A DNA stretch of 42,696 nt from an uncultured Roseovarius sp. (GTDB lineage Bacteria > Pseudomonadota > Alphaproteobacteria > Rhodobacterales > Rhodobacteraceae). Position 1 is the first letter of the stretch; every line of letters starts with the position of its first letter. Position numbers and translations under genes: made by a program. Positions 32,859 to 41,847 of the stretch are shown one piece after another. The DNA lies in NCBI RefSeq assembly GCF_947259555.1, contig NZ_CAMYMD010000063.1, positions 1 through 42,696 of the forward strand. The letters run 5' to 3'. Under the pieces are notes generated by a model. The model saw nothing but the letters and a program-made list of their open reading frames with translations, ran no database searches and was not told the origin of the DNA.

Positions 32859-32923
32859 TGCGCAGCATTGGCGGAATAGGCAATTGGCCTCTTGGGTATG
32901 CGGGCCTATAGTCAGGGGCTGAC

Positions 32924-33973
32924 ATGGCACGCAAACCCGACACTCCCCTGCGCCGTGGCTGGACCACGGGCGCCTGCGCCACCGCAGCGACGCGCGCGGC
33001 GCTCAGCCTTTTGTGGGGCGAGGGGCAAGTGGCCCGCGTGCGGATACGCCTGCCGCGCGGTGAGGAACCGGAATTTGATATCGCGCATCACGCAAGCGGC
33101 GATGGCTGGGCCGAGGCGGGCGTGATCAAGGATGCCGGCGATGATCCGGACGTGACCCACGGTGCAATGATCGTGGCACGGGTTGCGCGGGCTGGTTCGG
33201 GGGTCACTTTTCGCGCGGGCGACGGGGTGGGGCGCGTCACCATGCCGGGCCTGCCAATTCCTCCGGGCGAACCTGCGATAAATCCCGTTCCGCGTCAGAT
33301 GATGGAACTGACCGTGCGCGACATGGCCGAGCGCCTGTCGGAACACCCCGATATCGAGATCACCCTGTCGGTGCCGGGCGGCGCGGCGCTTGCCCAGAAA
33401 ACATGGAATTCGCGGCTTGGCATCAAGGGCGGTCTGTCGATCCTTGGCACCACCGGCATCGTGCGTCCGTTTTCCTGCGCGGCGTGGATCGCCTCCATTC
33501 ACCGGGGCATCGACGTGGCCCGAGAGGCGCACCTGCCGCATGTGGCCGGATGCACCGGCGCCACGAGCGAACACGTGGTGCAGCGGCTCTACGGCTTGCC
33601 CGATCACGCAATGCTGGATATGGGCGATTTTGCGGGCGGGTTGCTCAAGTACCTTGCCAAGCATCCGCTGCCGCATATCACCATAGGCGGCGGCATCGGC
33701 AAGATGGTCAAGCTGGCTCAGGGCGCGCGCGATCTGCACTCGGGGCGCAGTCAGGTAGATTTCGATGCCCTCGCTGAGGTGCTGGCGCTGCCCGACCTGA
33801 AATACATGAACACTGCATTGCAAGCGCATGAATTTGCAGGAAATACCATGGCCGACTGGGTGGCCAGAGAGGCCCGTCTCAAGGTCCTGGACATGCTGCC
33901 GGACAGCGTGGTTGTGGACACTGTCGTGATCGACCGCGCGGGCACCGTTCTGGCGCGAGCGGGGGCGGAATGA
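32924..33973 (+). CDS. cbiD: CbiD, cobalt-precorrin-5B C1-methyltransferase
   Basis: Adds the C1 methyl group during corrin ring synthesis for vitamin B12. 349 residues. CbiD signatures: LRRGWTTGACATAATRAAL, GVIKDAGDDPDVTHGA, NPVPRQMM, GIKGGLSILGTTGIVRPFS and HITIGGGIGKMVKLAQGA. CbiD does the job that CobF does in the classic aerobic pathway. It overlaps cobK by 4 nt (ATGA). Only these two corrin genes are in the window. Confidence 0.95.
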   Translation: MARKPDTPLRRGWTTGACATAATRAALSLLWGEGQVARVRIRLPRGEEPEFDIAHHASGDGWAEAGVIKDAGDDPDVTHGAMIVARVARAGSGVTFRAGDGVGRVTMPGLPIPPGEPAINPVPRQMMELTVRDMAERLSEHPDIEITLSVPGGAALAQKTWNSRLGIKGGLSILGTTGIVRPFSCAAWIASIHRGIDVAREAHLPHVAGCTGATSEHVVQRLYGLPDHAMLDMGDFAGGLLKYLAKHPLPHITIGGGIGKMVKLAQGARDLHSGRSQVDFDALAEVLALPDLKYMNTALQAHEFAGNTMADWVAREARLKVLDMLPDSVVVDTVVIDRAGTVLARAGAE

Positions 33974-34698
33974 CGCTCTTGTTGCTCGCAGGCACGCACG
34001 AGGCGCAACAGATCGCCGAACGGCTGGCCGATGCGGGACACGCCGCCATCGCGTCACTCGCCGGCGCTACCCAAAGCCCGCGCCCCATGCGCGTCCCAAG
34101 CCGGGTGGGCGGGTTTGGCGGGGATACGGGATTTGCCCGGTTTCTGGATGAGGCGGGCATCACGGCGGTTCTCGATGCCACCCATCCTTTTGCCGCGCGC
34201 ATGTCAGACCGTGCGGCCCGCCTGAGCGTGGCGCAGGGGGTGCCCTATTGCCAGATCCTGCGCCCCGGCTGGCGCCCGGGGCCATCGGACCGGTGGACGA
34301 TGATCGCGCGTGCAGAAGAGGCGGCGGCGCATATCCCCACGGGCGCGACCGTCTTTCTTGCAACCGGGCGGCAGGGGCTCATGGGGTTTTCCAACCTCCG
34401 GGGGCGACGGCTGATCTGTCGGGTGATTGATCCGCCCGATGCGCCATTTCCGCTCGACAACGGCGAATTTCTGGTCGGTCGGCCGCCGTTTTCGGCAGAC
34501 GCCGAATACGCGCTTTTCAAACGATTGAATATCGACTGGCTGGTGGTCAAGAATGCCGGTGGGCGGGCGTCGGAGGCCAAGCTCGACGCGGCACGCGGGC
34601 TTGGCCTGCCGGTTGCCATGATCGAGCGGCCGCCCCAACCGGATGCGATGCGGGTGACGACGGTCTCAGAGGCGATGGAATGGGTGCGTAGCTTATGA
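33970..34698 (+). CDS. cobK: CobK/CbiJ, precorrin-6A reductase
   Basis: NADPH-dependent reduction of precorrin-6A. 242 residues. MTLLLLAGTHEAQQIAERL starts a Rossmann-like dinucleotide domain; VLDATHPFAARMSDRAARL is the strongest family block, and VVKNAGGRASEAKLDAARGL the second. Starts inside the cbiD stop and overlaps alkA by 4 nt, so the run is tightly translationally coupled. Confidence 0.94.
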   Translation: MTLLLLAGTHEAQQIAERLADAGHAAIASLAGATQSPRPMRVPSRVGGFGGDTGFARFLDEAGITAVLDATHPFAARMSDRAARLSVAQGVPYCQILRPGWRPGPSDRWTMIARAEEAAAHIPTGATVFLATGRQGLMGFSNLRGRRLICRVIDPPDAPFPLDNGEFLVGRPPFSADAEYALFKRLNIDWLVVKNAGGRASEAKLDAARGLGLPVAMIERPPQPDAMRVTTVSEAMEWVRSL

Positions 34699-35324
34699 CG
34701 GGACGGATCATCGAAGAGGAAAGCGATGTCGCCGAGGGCGCGGCGCATCTCGCGGAAATCTGTCCAAGGATGCGCGCGGCGTACAGGCTGACCGGGCCGT
34801 TGCCGCTGCGCCGCAATCCCGACGGGTTTTCCCGCCTGCTGAGTGCGATCGTCAGCCAACAGGTCAGCGTGGCCTCGGCCAACGCAATCTGGGGCCGGCT
34901 TGAGACGGCGGGCTTTACCCGGCCCGAGGCGGTTCTGAGGGTCAGTGACGAAGAATTGCGCGCCGTTGGTCTGAGCCGTCAGAAGGCACGCTATGCGCGC
35001 GCCTTGGCCGAGGCCGATATCGACTATGCCGCGCTCCGGTCGGCGCCGGACGCCGAGGTTGTCGAGACCCTCACGCAAGTGTCCGGTATCGGTGTCTGGA
35101 CGGCTGAAATCTATGCGATGTTCAGCCTTGGCCGCGCGGATGTCTTTGCTCCGGGCGATCTCGCCTTGCAAGAGGCGACGCGGCTGCTCTACGAGCTTGA
35201 GGACCGGCCCAAGGAGCGCGCTTTGCGGCAGATGGCCGAGGCGTGGTCGCCGTGGCGGTCGGTTGCGGCCCGGCTCTTGTGGGCCTATTACCGGGTGGCC
35301 AAGGACAGGGAAGGGATCAGATGA
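34695..35324 (+). CDS. DNA-3-methyladenine glycosylase (AlkA-type HhH-GPD)
   Basis: 209-residue base-excision repair glycosylase. The HhH-GPD domain is complete: LLSAIVSQQVSVASANAIWGRL, LSRQKARYARALAEA, the hairpin TQVSGIGVWTAEIYAMFSLG and the catalytic Asp in ADVFAPGDLALQEA. It lacks the N-terminal beta domain of E. coli AlkA, as in many short bacterial forms. Overlaps cobK and the esterase gene by 4 nt each. Confidence 0.92.
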   Translation: MTGRIIEEESDVAEGAAHLAEICPRMRAAYRLTGPLPLRRNPDGFSRLLSAIVSQQVSVASANAIWGRLETAGFTRPEAVLRVSDEELRAVGLSRQKARYARALAEADIDYAALRSAPDAEVVETLTQVSGIGVWTAEIYAMFSLGRADVFAPGDLALQEATRLLYELEDRPKERALRQMAEAWSPWRSVAARLLWAYYRVAKDREGIR

Positions 35325-35986
35325 CACGGGTATTGAAGGCAGGCCGCAAGGAGCCGCAATCGGGCGAGACACGCTCGGCCGTGGTGTTCCTGCACGGGTA
35401 CGGGGCAAATGGCGCGGATTTGCTGGGCTTGGCCGATCCGCTGGCCGAACATCTGCCCGATACGCTCTTTGTGGCGCCCGACGCGCCCGAGACCATTCCT
35501 GGCATGCCGATGGGGCTGCAATGGTTCCCGATTCCCTGGATCGACAATTCCAGCGAAGAAGAGGCCGAGCGCGGCCTTATGGCCGCGTCGCAAGACCTCA
35601 ACGCCTTTCTGGACGCCCTGATGGTGGATGAAGATCTCTTGCCCGAGCAGGTGGTGCTCTTCGGCTTTTCGCAAGGCACGATGATGGCGCTGCACGTGGC
35701 GCCGCGCCGCGAAGATGAGGTGGCGGGCGTCGTGGCGTTTTCCGGGCGCCTGCTGTCGCCCGACCTGCTGGCGGACGAAACACAGAGCCGTCCGCCGGTC
35801 CTTCTGGTGCATGGCGACGCGGATGACGTGGTGCCGGTCGCGTCGCTGCCCGAGGCGGCCGAGGCCTTGCAAGGCGCAGGTTGGCAGGATGTCTATGCCC
35901 ATGTGATGAAGGGCACCGGGCACGGAATAGCTCCCGACGGGCTGTCGGTGGCGCTCGCGTTCATGCGCGACAAGCTCGGCCTCTGA
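35321..35986 (+). CDS. Phospholipase/carboxylesterase family hydrolase
   Basis: 221-residue alpha/beta hydrolase of the carboxylesterase 2 type. Catalytic Ser in FGFSQGTMMAL (GxSxG), Asp in LVHGDADDVVPV, and His in KGTGHGIAPDG. FLHGYGANGADLL forms the oxyanion region. Likely cytosolic carboxylester or lysophospholipid hydrolase. Start at ATG 35321 within the alkA stop (ATGA), although the frame is open upstream to 35243. Confidence 0.92.
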   Translation: MTRVLKAGRKEPQSGETRSAVVFLHGYGANGADLLGLADPLAEHLPDTLFVAPDAPETIPGMPMGLQWFPIPWIDNSSEEEAERGLMAASQDLNAFLDALMVDEDLLPEQVVLFGFSQGTMMALHVAPRREDEVAGVVAFSGRLLSPDLLADETQSRPPVLLVHGDADDVVPVASLPEAAEALQGAGWQDVYAHVMKGTGHGIAPDGLSVALAFMRDKLGL

Positions 35987-36051
35987 CGGGTTTCGCCAAA
36001 TTGCCCTCGGCCTGCCATAATGCAACCGTGCACGTTCGCTAGCAAACGGCC

Positions 36052-37656
36052 ATGAACGAGATAGCTGACACGCAAACCTTGCCCCGTCGCGCGCTGTGGC
36101 TCGGTGCGATCTTTACCGCCGAGATGGGGGCGTTGGTGCTTGGCTATCAGGTGCTCAGCGATCTTGAATGTCGCGCTACGGGCATAGAGGCGGCCTGCCG
36201 GGGCTTGCGTTGGCTCGTCTTGTGGCTGGTCTGCGCCACGTCACTTCTGGGCGTCTACCTCTGGGCGCGCCCTGCGGCGCGGGCGGAATTTGCGGGCGCG
36301 ACAGCCCGCGCGCCGGGGGCGCCGCAATGGGCCATGCTGCATGCGGCAGGGGTGCTGGTGATGCTCGCCCCGCTGATTCTGATCGCGCCCGACCGGTTCA
36401 ATGAGCTGTTTCGCTCGATTTTTCCGGGCATTGGGTTGGGGGCCGCGCTTGCGGCTGCGGGCGGGGTGCTCTGGCTGATGCGCGCAGAGGCTTGGGGCCG
36501 GTGGCTGCGGGGCCGTGGCGCATCGCTCGCCGCAATCTCAGGCTTTGCGGCGGCGCTGCCGGGGCTCGTTGTCCTGGCTGGCCCCTTATGGACGGTGCAG
36601 GCCGTGACAGACGTGACCTTTATCGCGGTGTTCCTGCTGCTGCGTCTCTTCGAGGGCGATGTCGTGGTCGACCCGTCGACCTATGTGATCGGCACGCCGG
36701 AGTTCCGCGTGATGGTGGCCGATAGCTGCTCGGGCATCGAGGGGCTGGTTCTGATCACTGCATTTCTCGCGCTTTATGCCGTGCTGTTTCGCGACGAGTT
36801 GCGGCTCAGGCGGTTCTGGCTGGTGATCTGGCCGCTGGCTCTCTTGACGAGCTGGGTGTTCAACGCGCTGCGGATCACTGCGCTTATCCTGATTGGCGTG
36901 CATGTTTCCCCGGATCTGGCGGTGAACGGATTTCACAGTTTTGCCGGGTGGTTGATGTTCACGGCCTTGTCGATCGGGGTTCTGGCATTGGTCAACCTCA
37001 GCGGCTACGCGGTGCAGGACACCGCAACGCGCCGGGATCATAGCCCGCCACCTCTGGCCGGGGACGATGTAGCCGGGCGCATTGTCCCCTTCATCGTTTT
37101 CGCGCTTTCGGGGATGATCGTGCAGACGTTCTGGGCAGATCCCGCGCTTGGCTACCCGTTGCAGGTCGCAATGATGGCGGCCGCGCTCTGGTGGGCGCGG
37201 GCGGCCGTCCTGCGCTATCTGGCATGGCCCTCGGCCATGTCCGTGCTGGCCGGGGCGGCTGTCGGTGTGCTGTGGGTTCTGAGCGCGCCTGCGTCCGCGC
37301 CTCCCTCAGAGGCGCTTCTGGCGCTCGGGGGCGGCAGCTTTGTGATTTGGGCCGTCCTGCGTATCCTGGGCACCGTCGCTCTGGTGCCGGTTATCGAGGA
37401 AATGCTCTTTCGGGGATATGTGCAGGCGCGGCTGGATCAGGGCACGCCTCTGAGCCGGGTCGCGGCTGTGGTCGTCTCCGCGGGCCTCTTCGCCGTCATT
37501 CATGGGCGTTGGATCGAGGCCGGGCTCGCGGGTCTTGTATTTTCACTGCTCTACATGCGAAATGGGCGGCTGGCTGATGCCATTGCCGCCCATGCTGTCG
37601 CCAATGCGGTGATCGCAGCCGTCGCCCTTTGGAGGGGAGATTGGGCGCTGATCTGA
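36052..37656 (+). CDS. xrtE: Exosortase E/CPBP protease fusion (VPEID-CTERM system)
   Basis: 534-residue polytopic membrane protein joining two enzymes. The N-terminal exosortase half has the catalytic triad: Cys226 in VADSCSGIEGL, Arg274 in NALRITALILIG and His295 in VNGFHSFAGW. The C-terminal half (about 340-534) is a CPBP/Abi-type intramembrane protease with Glu449-Glu450 and Arg454 (VIEEMLFRGYVQARL), His484 (FAVIHGRW) and His514 (AAHAVANAV). Exosortases cut C-terminal sorting signals and transfer the protein to the envelope; the E class is the Rhodobacterales fusion tied to short VPEID-CTERM proteins. A fitting substrate gene lies 10 bp downstream on the other strand. It starts 65 bp after the esterase gene. 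Confidence 0.93.
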   Translation: MNEIADTQTLPRRALWLGAIFTAEMGALVLGYQVLSDLECRATGIEAACRGLRWLVLWLVCATSLLGVYLWARPAARAEFAGATARAPGAPQWAMLHAAGVLVMLAPLILIAPDRFNELFRSIFPGIGLGAALAAAGGVLWLMRAEAWGRWLRGRGASLAAISGFAAALPGLVVLAGPLWTVQAVTDVTFIAVFLLLRLFEGDVVVDPSTYVIGTPEFRVMVADSCSGIEGLVLITAFLALYAVLFRDELRLRRFWLVIWPLALLTSWVFNALRITALILIGVHVSPDLAVNGFHSFAGWLMFTALSIGVLALVNLSGYAVQDTATRRDHSPPPLAGDDVAGRIVPFIVFALSGMIVQTFWADPALGYPLQVAMMAAALWWARAAVLRYLAWPSAMSVLAGAAVGVLWVLSAPASAPPSEALLALGGGSFVIWAVLRILGTVALVPVIEEMLFRGYVQARLDQGTPLSRVAAVVVSAGLFAVIHGRWIEAGLAGLVFSLLYMRNGRLADAIAAHAVANAVIAAVALWRGDWALI

Positions 37657-37666
37657 TCCAGCCGGA

Positions 37667-37843
37667 TCAGGAGCGCGCGCGACGGCGTTTGATTTCCCAT
37701 GCAAGGGCAAGAGCGGCCAGTACAACGGCGATTGCCAAGGTCCCGCTCGCTGCGTCCATTTCGGGAACGGATGATGCTGATGTCGTATCTCCATCCGACG
37801 AAGACCCACCGCTCCAACCACCACTCCAAAACCAATTCCACAT
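37667..37843 (-). CDS. VPEID-CTERM-type sorted microprotein (VPEMD variant)
   Basis: 58 residues, below the length of most gene calls. N-terminal part MWNWFWSGGWSGGSSS is Trp/Gly/Ser-rich and has no signal peptide. A polar Thr/Ser linker leads to the sorting signal: VPEMD (residues 26-30), hydrophobic helix LAIAVVLAALALAW (36-49), and basic tail EIKRRRARS. This three-part order (motif, TM, Arg cluster) is that of VPEID-CTERM, here with Met for Ile. ATG 37843 follows GGGAG at 8 nt, with a good promoter upstream at 37888-37916. It is convergent with exosortase E, 10 bp apart. Role of the mature protein unknown. Confidence 0.85.
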   Translation of the reverse strand: MWNWFWSGGWSGGSSSDGDTTSASSVPEMDAASGTLAIAVVLAALALAWEIKRRRARS

Positions 37844-37887
37844 CGCTAAATCTCCCGAAGCTCATGCCTAACTCAACTCACGGCCTA

Positions 37888-37916
37888 CCTTATGCCCGAT
37901 TTTCGACATATTTCAA
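37888..37916 (-). promoter_or_regulatory. Likely promoter of the VPEMD-CTERM gene
   Basis: On the minus strand TTGAAA (37916-37911), 17 nt, then ATAAGG (37893-37888): a reasonable housekeeping-type -35/-10 pair. It would give a leader of roughly 35-40 nt to ATG 37843. It lies in an AT-rich 200-bp gap upstream of the gene, 37844-38055, where no other gene is seen. Confidence 0.5.
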
Positions 37917-38055
37917 GTTTGACAACCATGAATGGCCAATCTGGAAACGAAACAATCGAATGGATTTCCTTTGTTTCCATGCCGAGGTCCGTCATGCCGT
38001 GTTTTTGGGCGCAATACGGTGTGCGGGGCTCAATATTGCCGATCCGCAATGCGAA

Positions 38056-41000
38056 TCACTCGGCCGCACGCAAGGGCGGCCCGTCGCGGCGCGCTTCCAG
38101 CATGCGCTTGAGGTCATCCAGACGGGGGGGGACTGTCTCTGTTTCCTCGACATAGCCTGCGGATGGCGCGCTCTCGTCCGGCCAGACGATTTCGACATGC
38201 TGCATCCGGCGCGCGGCGCGGGCCAGCGCCCAATCGCGCGCGGCCCGGCTTGAGCGTCCCAGCGAGAGCCGGGCCATCAGCCTTGCCGCCCATATCACAT
38301 AGGTGCCCGCCCAGACCCTCAGCGCCAGCATCGCAGGCGTAAAGACCAGCGTCAGAACAGTGGCAATACCCAGGCCGAACACCACCGCCGTCGCAAGCTG
38401 TTTCCACCAAAGAGCGGTCGGGCTGTCGAATGCATAGCCGCCATTGACGAAATCCAGGCTCAGGCCGAACATCATCGGGGCCAAGCCCGCCATCGTGGTG
38501 ATGGTCGTCAAGAGCACGGGCCGGATCCGGTCCTGCGCGGTGCGGGTGATCGCGTCAATACGCGGCATGTAGCGGGCATAATCCTGATAGGTGTCGATCA
38601 GGACGATATTGTTGTTCACCACGATCCCCGCCAGCGCCACGATGCCGGTGCCGGTCATGATGATGGAAAACGGCTGGTTCATCACCAGCATCCCGATCAG
38701 CACGCCGGTGGTCGAGAGCACCACGGCAAGCAGCACCAGGACCGCGTTGTAGACGCTGTTGAACTGCGCCAGCAAGATGATGAACATGAGACCGAGCGCG
38801 CCGGCAAAGGCCTTTTGCAGGAACGCGCCCGATTCCTCCTGATCTTCCGCGTCGCCGGTCCATTCATAGGAGATGCCCGCTGGCACGACACCGCTTTCGA
38901 GCCATTCGCTGATGCGCTCGATCCGCTCATTGGCGGTGATCGGCACGGTCGTCTCAGTGCCATCCTGCTGAGCGACCGTGCGCGTGAGCCCATCCTCTAC
39001 CGCCGCCTTGACGTCGAAAAACCGGGTCTGGTCTATACGGTCGATCTGCGCCAGTTGCTTGACCGGTGCGCGGGTGATGAAATTGCTGAGCGGGACCAGC
39101 CCGTTTTCCGTACGCACCTTGAGGCTGTCGAGGGTCGAGAGCACCCGGTCTTCTTCGGGCAGCCGCACGCGGATCTCGATTTCCTCGTCGCTGCTGTCCA
39201 CACGCATGGTATCGAGCAGGATGCCGCGCGTCACCAATTGCACCATCGCCCCCACGGTCGCCACATCCGCACCAAACCGGCCCGCCTTCTCGACATCGAC
39301 GTCGATCTGCCAATCAATGCCGGGCAGGGGCAACGTGTCCTCGATCTGGCGCAGGCCCCGGGTCTCGTCAAAGCGCGCCCGCGCCTTCGCGGTGAACGCT
39401 TGCAGCGCCTCCCAGTCGTCGCCCTTGATGCGCAGATGGACCGGCTTGGCCGAGGCCGGGCCGCGCGCCTGCGCGATGATCTCGATCTTGATGCCGGGCA
39501 ACTGCTCCAGCTGTGCCGTCAGATCCGCGATCACCGTGTCGCCGTCATAGGCCGGGGCGACTACGTCGCGCCTGACCGCAAAATCCAGGACGGGGATCGT
39601 GAACCATGTTTCCTTGGCCTGTGGGCGGTCGTCCCAGGGGATTGTCTCCAGCTGAACCTGGCCGATGGTGTCGCGTGGCGGCTGTGCTCCGCCGGTATTG
39701 TTGTCGAGCCCGCCATCCCCCGCAAAGGCAAAGGCCGTCTCGACGCCGGGATGCGCGCGAACGATGTCCTCGACGTTTTTGACCAACCGGTCCTTCTGGT
39801 CAATCGACAGGTTGCCACGGCCGCGCACATAGACGATGGCCTGTTCCGGCTCGCTTTCGACAAAGAACTCGGTGCCATTGTTGTTGCTCATGTAGAACAT
39901 CAGCACCGAGCCGACGAAAACGAAAATCGCGCCAAACGCCACAAGCGGCATCACCGGATTGCCGGTGATCGCGTGGATGAGCCAGCCAAAGGCGGAGCGG
40001 CGATAGCCGCCACGCACCTTTTCGCGCCGCGCAGGCAAAACCGCCCGCGAGATGGCGCGCAACAGATTGCCAAACCGGCGCGGGATCGCCAGCAGGCCGA
40101 GCAGCGTCATCACCACGCTGGCGACGCCGGCCCCGATCAGCGCAACCACCCCCAGAAGCAGGCCGAACACCGTCGCCAGCACGGGCACGACCGAGCCGAG
40201 GATGTCGGCCTCGTCCATGCCGGCGAATTGTGCGGTGACCTCATCAAAGAGCAGCGGTGCCGCCTGACCGGCGAGATAGACGGCGCCGAGCGCCAGTGGA
40301 AAAAGCAGAAGATGCCAGAGCCAGAACCCGCCCGCGATCTGGTCCATCCGGTCGTTGAACCAGCGCTCCAGCCGCCCGGTCACGCCGCCCAGAACCGGCA
40401 GGTAGACCAGCGCCACCAAGAGCGAGGCCGACAGCACGAAAATCAGCGTAACCGGCAGCATGCCCATGAATTCGCCGGGTATGCCCGGCCAGAACAGCAT
40501 CGGCAAAAAGGCGCAGAGCGTGGTGGCGGTAGAGCTGACGACGGGCCAGAACATCCGTTTGGCGGCGCCTACATAGGCATGCATCGGGCCTTCGCCCTCG
40601 GCGATGCGCTTGTCGGCGTACTCGACCACGACAATGGCCCCGTCAACCAGCATGCCCACGGCGAGAATGAGCCCGAACATCACGATATTCGACACCGCCA
40701 CACCCATCACAGCCAGAAGCGCGAAACACAGAAGGAACGAGGTCGGGATCGCAAAGCCCACCAGCAGCGATGGGCGAATGCCGAGCGCGGCAAGCGTGAC
40801 GATCATAACCAGCGCGATAGCGGTGAGAACCGAGCCTTCAAGCTGGCTGACCATCGAGGCCACGGTGCGCGACTGGTCGTTCGAGGTGCCGACATTGACC
40901 GCGACCTGCAATTCCTCGGGCCAGCCGGCCTCGGCCTCGGTCACGACCTCGCGCACCAGATCGGCGGTGTCGATGATGTTGAAGCCCTTGCGCTTGACCA

Positions 41001-41847
41001 CCTGAAGCGCGACCGTGGCCTCGCCGTTGAACCGCGCGGTGCCGAGCCGGTCCTCGAAGGTGAGATTGATCCTCGCCAGATCGCCGAGCGTCACGATCCG
41101 GTCGCCATTGGTCTTGATCGGCAGGGCGTAGATGTCGCGGGTTTCCTCAAAGGACGACGGGATCTTGACCGCGAATGTGCCCTGCGAGGTGTCGACCTCG
41201 CCCGCCGCGATCAGCTGATTGTTGTTTTGCACCACGTTGATCAGCTCAAGCGCGGTGACGTTGTACGCCTCTAGCCGAAGCGGGTCGATCACCACCTCGA
41301 CCATCTCGTCGCGGTTGCCCGCAATGCCGGCCTCAAGCACGGGTTCGAGCCCTTCGAGCGTGTCCTGCAAATCGTTGGCCAGTCGCGACATGGTGCGCTC
41401 GGGCACGGGCCCGGATAGGTTTACGATGATGATCGGAAATTCGCTGAAATTTACCTCGTTGAGGGTGTAGTTTTCGGCACCTTCAGGAAATTCGCCCTCG
41501 GCGGTGTCCATTGCGTCGCGCACATCGGCCAGGGTTTTTGTCTTGTTCCAGCCAAATTCGAATTCGAGCGCCACGCCGCCATAATTCTCGGCGGCGGTTC
41601 CCGTCATTTTCTTGAGCCCGTCCAGATCACTCAGTTCGGTCTCCATCGGCTTGACCAGCAATTTCTCGCTGTCTTCGGCGGAGATGCCGGGAAACGGGAC
41701 CGAAATGAACAGAGCGGGCACCTCGATATCGGGCTCGCCCTCCTTGGGCAGGCCGATGTAGGACAGGGTGCCGGCAAGGATCGAGAGCACGATAAAGGCC
41801 AGGACCATCCGCGCGCGGGCTGCGGCCCAATCGACGATGCCGGTCAT
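38056..41847 (-). CDS. RND efflux permease (AcrB/CzcA superfamily), long form
   Basis: 1263-residue inner-membrane proton-driven pump. TM1 at about 14-32, periplasmic PN/PC region, RND motif blocks GLILAVGMLVDGAIVVVEYADKR (residues about 392-413; one Asp where AcrB has two) and GIVVNNNIVLIDTY, and a second periplasmic half. The chain is about 200 residues longer than AcrB: between the two halves (about 505-620) are extra hydrophobic segments (FWLWHLLLFPLALGAVYLAG and a long one around 551-587) and a basic loop PARREKVRGGYRRS. The start overlaps the adaptor stop (ATGA), so pump and adaptor are coupled. Substrate unknown. No outer-membrane factor is in the window. Confidence 0.95.
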   Translation of the reverse strand: MTGIVDWAAARARMVLAFIVLSILAGTLSYIGLPKEGEPDIEVPALFISVPFPGISAEDSEKLLVKPMETELSDLDGLKKMTGTAAENYGGVALEFEFGWNKTKTLADVRDAMDTAEGEFPEGAENYTLNEVNFSEFPIIIVNLSGPVPERTMSRLANDLQDTLEGLEPVLEAGIAGNRDEMVEVVIDPLRLEAYNVTALELINVVQNNNQLIAAGEVDTSQGTFAVKIPSSFEETRDIYALPIKTNGDRIVTLGDLARINLTFEDRLGTARFNGEATVALQVVKRKGFNIIDTADLVREVVTEAEAGWPEELQVAVNVGTSNDQSRTVASMVSQLEGSVLTAIALVMIVTLAALGIRPSLLVGFAIPTSFLLCFALLAVMGVAVSNIVMFGLILAVGMLVDGAIVVVEYADKRIAEGEGPMHAYVGAAKRMFWPVVSSTATTLCAFLPMLFWPGIPGEFMGMLPVTLIFVLSASLLVALVYLPVLGGVTGRLERWFNDRMDQIAGGFWLWHLLLFPLALGAVYLAGQAAPLLFDEVTAQFAGMDEADILGSVVPVLATVFGLLLGVVALIGAGVASVVMTLLGLLAIPRRFGNLLRAISRAVLPARREKVRGGYRRSAFGWLIHAITGNPVMPLVAFGAIFVFVGSVLMFYMSNNNGTEFFVESEPEQAIVYVRGRGNLSIDQKDRLVKNVEDIVRAHPGVETAFAFAGDGGLDNNTGGAQPPRDTIGQVQLETIPWDDRPQAKETWFTIPVLDFAVRRDVVAPAYDGDTVIADLTAQLEQLPGIKIEIIAQARGPASAKPVHLRIKGDDWEALQAFTAKARARFDETRGLRQIEDTLPLPGIDWQIDVDVEKAGRFGADVATVGAMVQLVTRGILLDTMRVDSSDEEIEIRVRLPEEDRVLSTLDSLKVRTENGLVPLSNFITRAPVKQLAQIDRIDQTRFFDVKAAVEDGLTRTVAQQDGTETTVPITANERIERISEWLESGVVPAGISYEWTGDAEDQEESGAFLQKAFAGALGLMFIILLAQFNSVYNAVLVLLAVVLSTTGVLIGMLVMNQPFSIIMTGTGIVALAGIVVNNNIVLIDTYQDYARYMPRIDAITRTAQDRIRPVLLTTITTMAGLAPMMFGLSLDFVNGGYAFDSPTALWWKQLATAVVFGLGIATVLTLVFTPAMLALRVWAGTYVIWAARLMARLSLGRSSRAARDWALARAARRMQHVEIVWPDESAPSAGYVEETETVPPRLDDLKRMLEARRDGPPLRAAE

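Noticed and set aside
32820..32923. Cobalamin riboswitch upstream of cbiD
   Set aside because: Only about 104 nt is available and no B12-box is present; the sequence is a plain GC hairpin.
30018..32930. 970-codon frame on the minus strand
   Set aside because: Antisense shadow of the formate dehydrogenase gene; composition is artefactual and no domain is seen.
38815..41274. 819-codon frame on the + strand
   Set aside because: Antisense shadow of the RND permease; long Arg/His/Gln runs and no motif.
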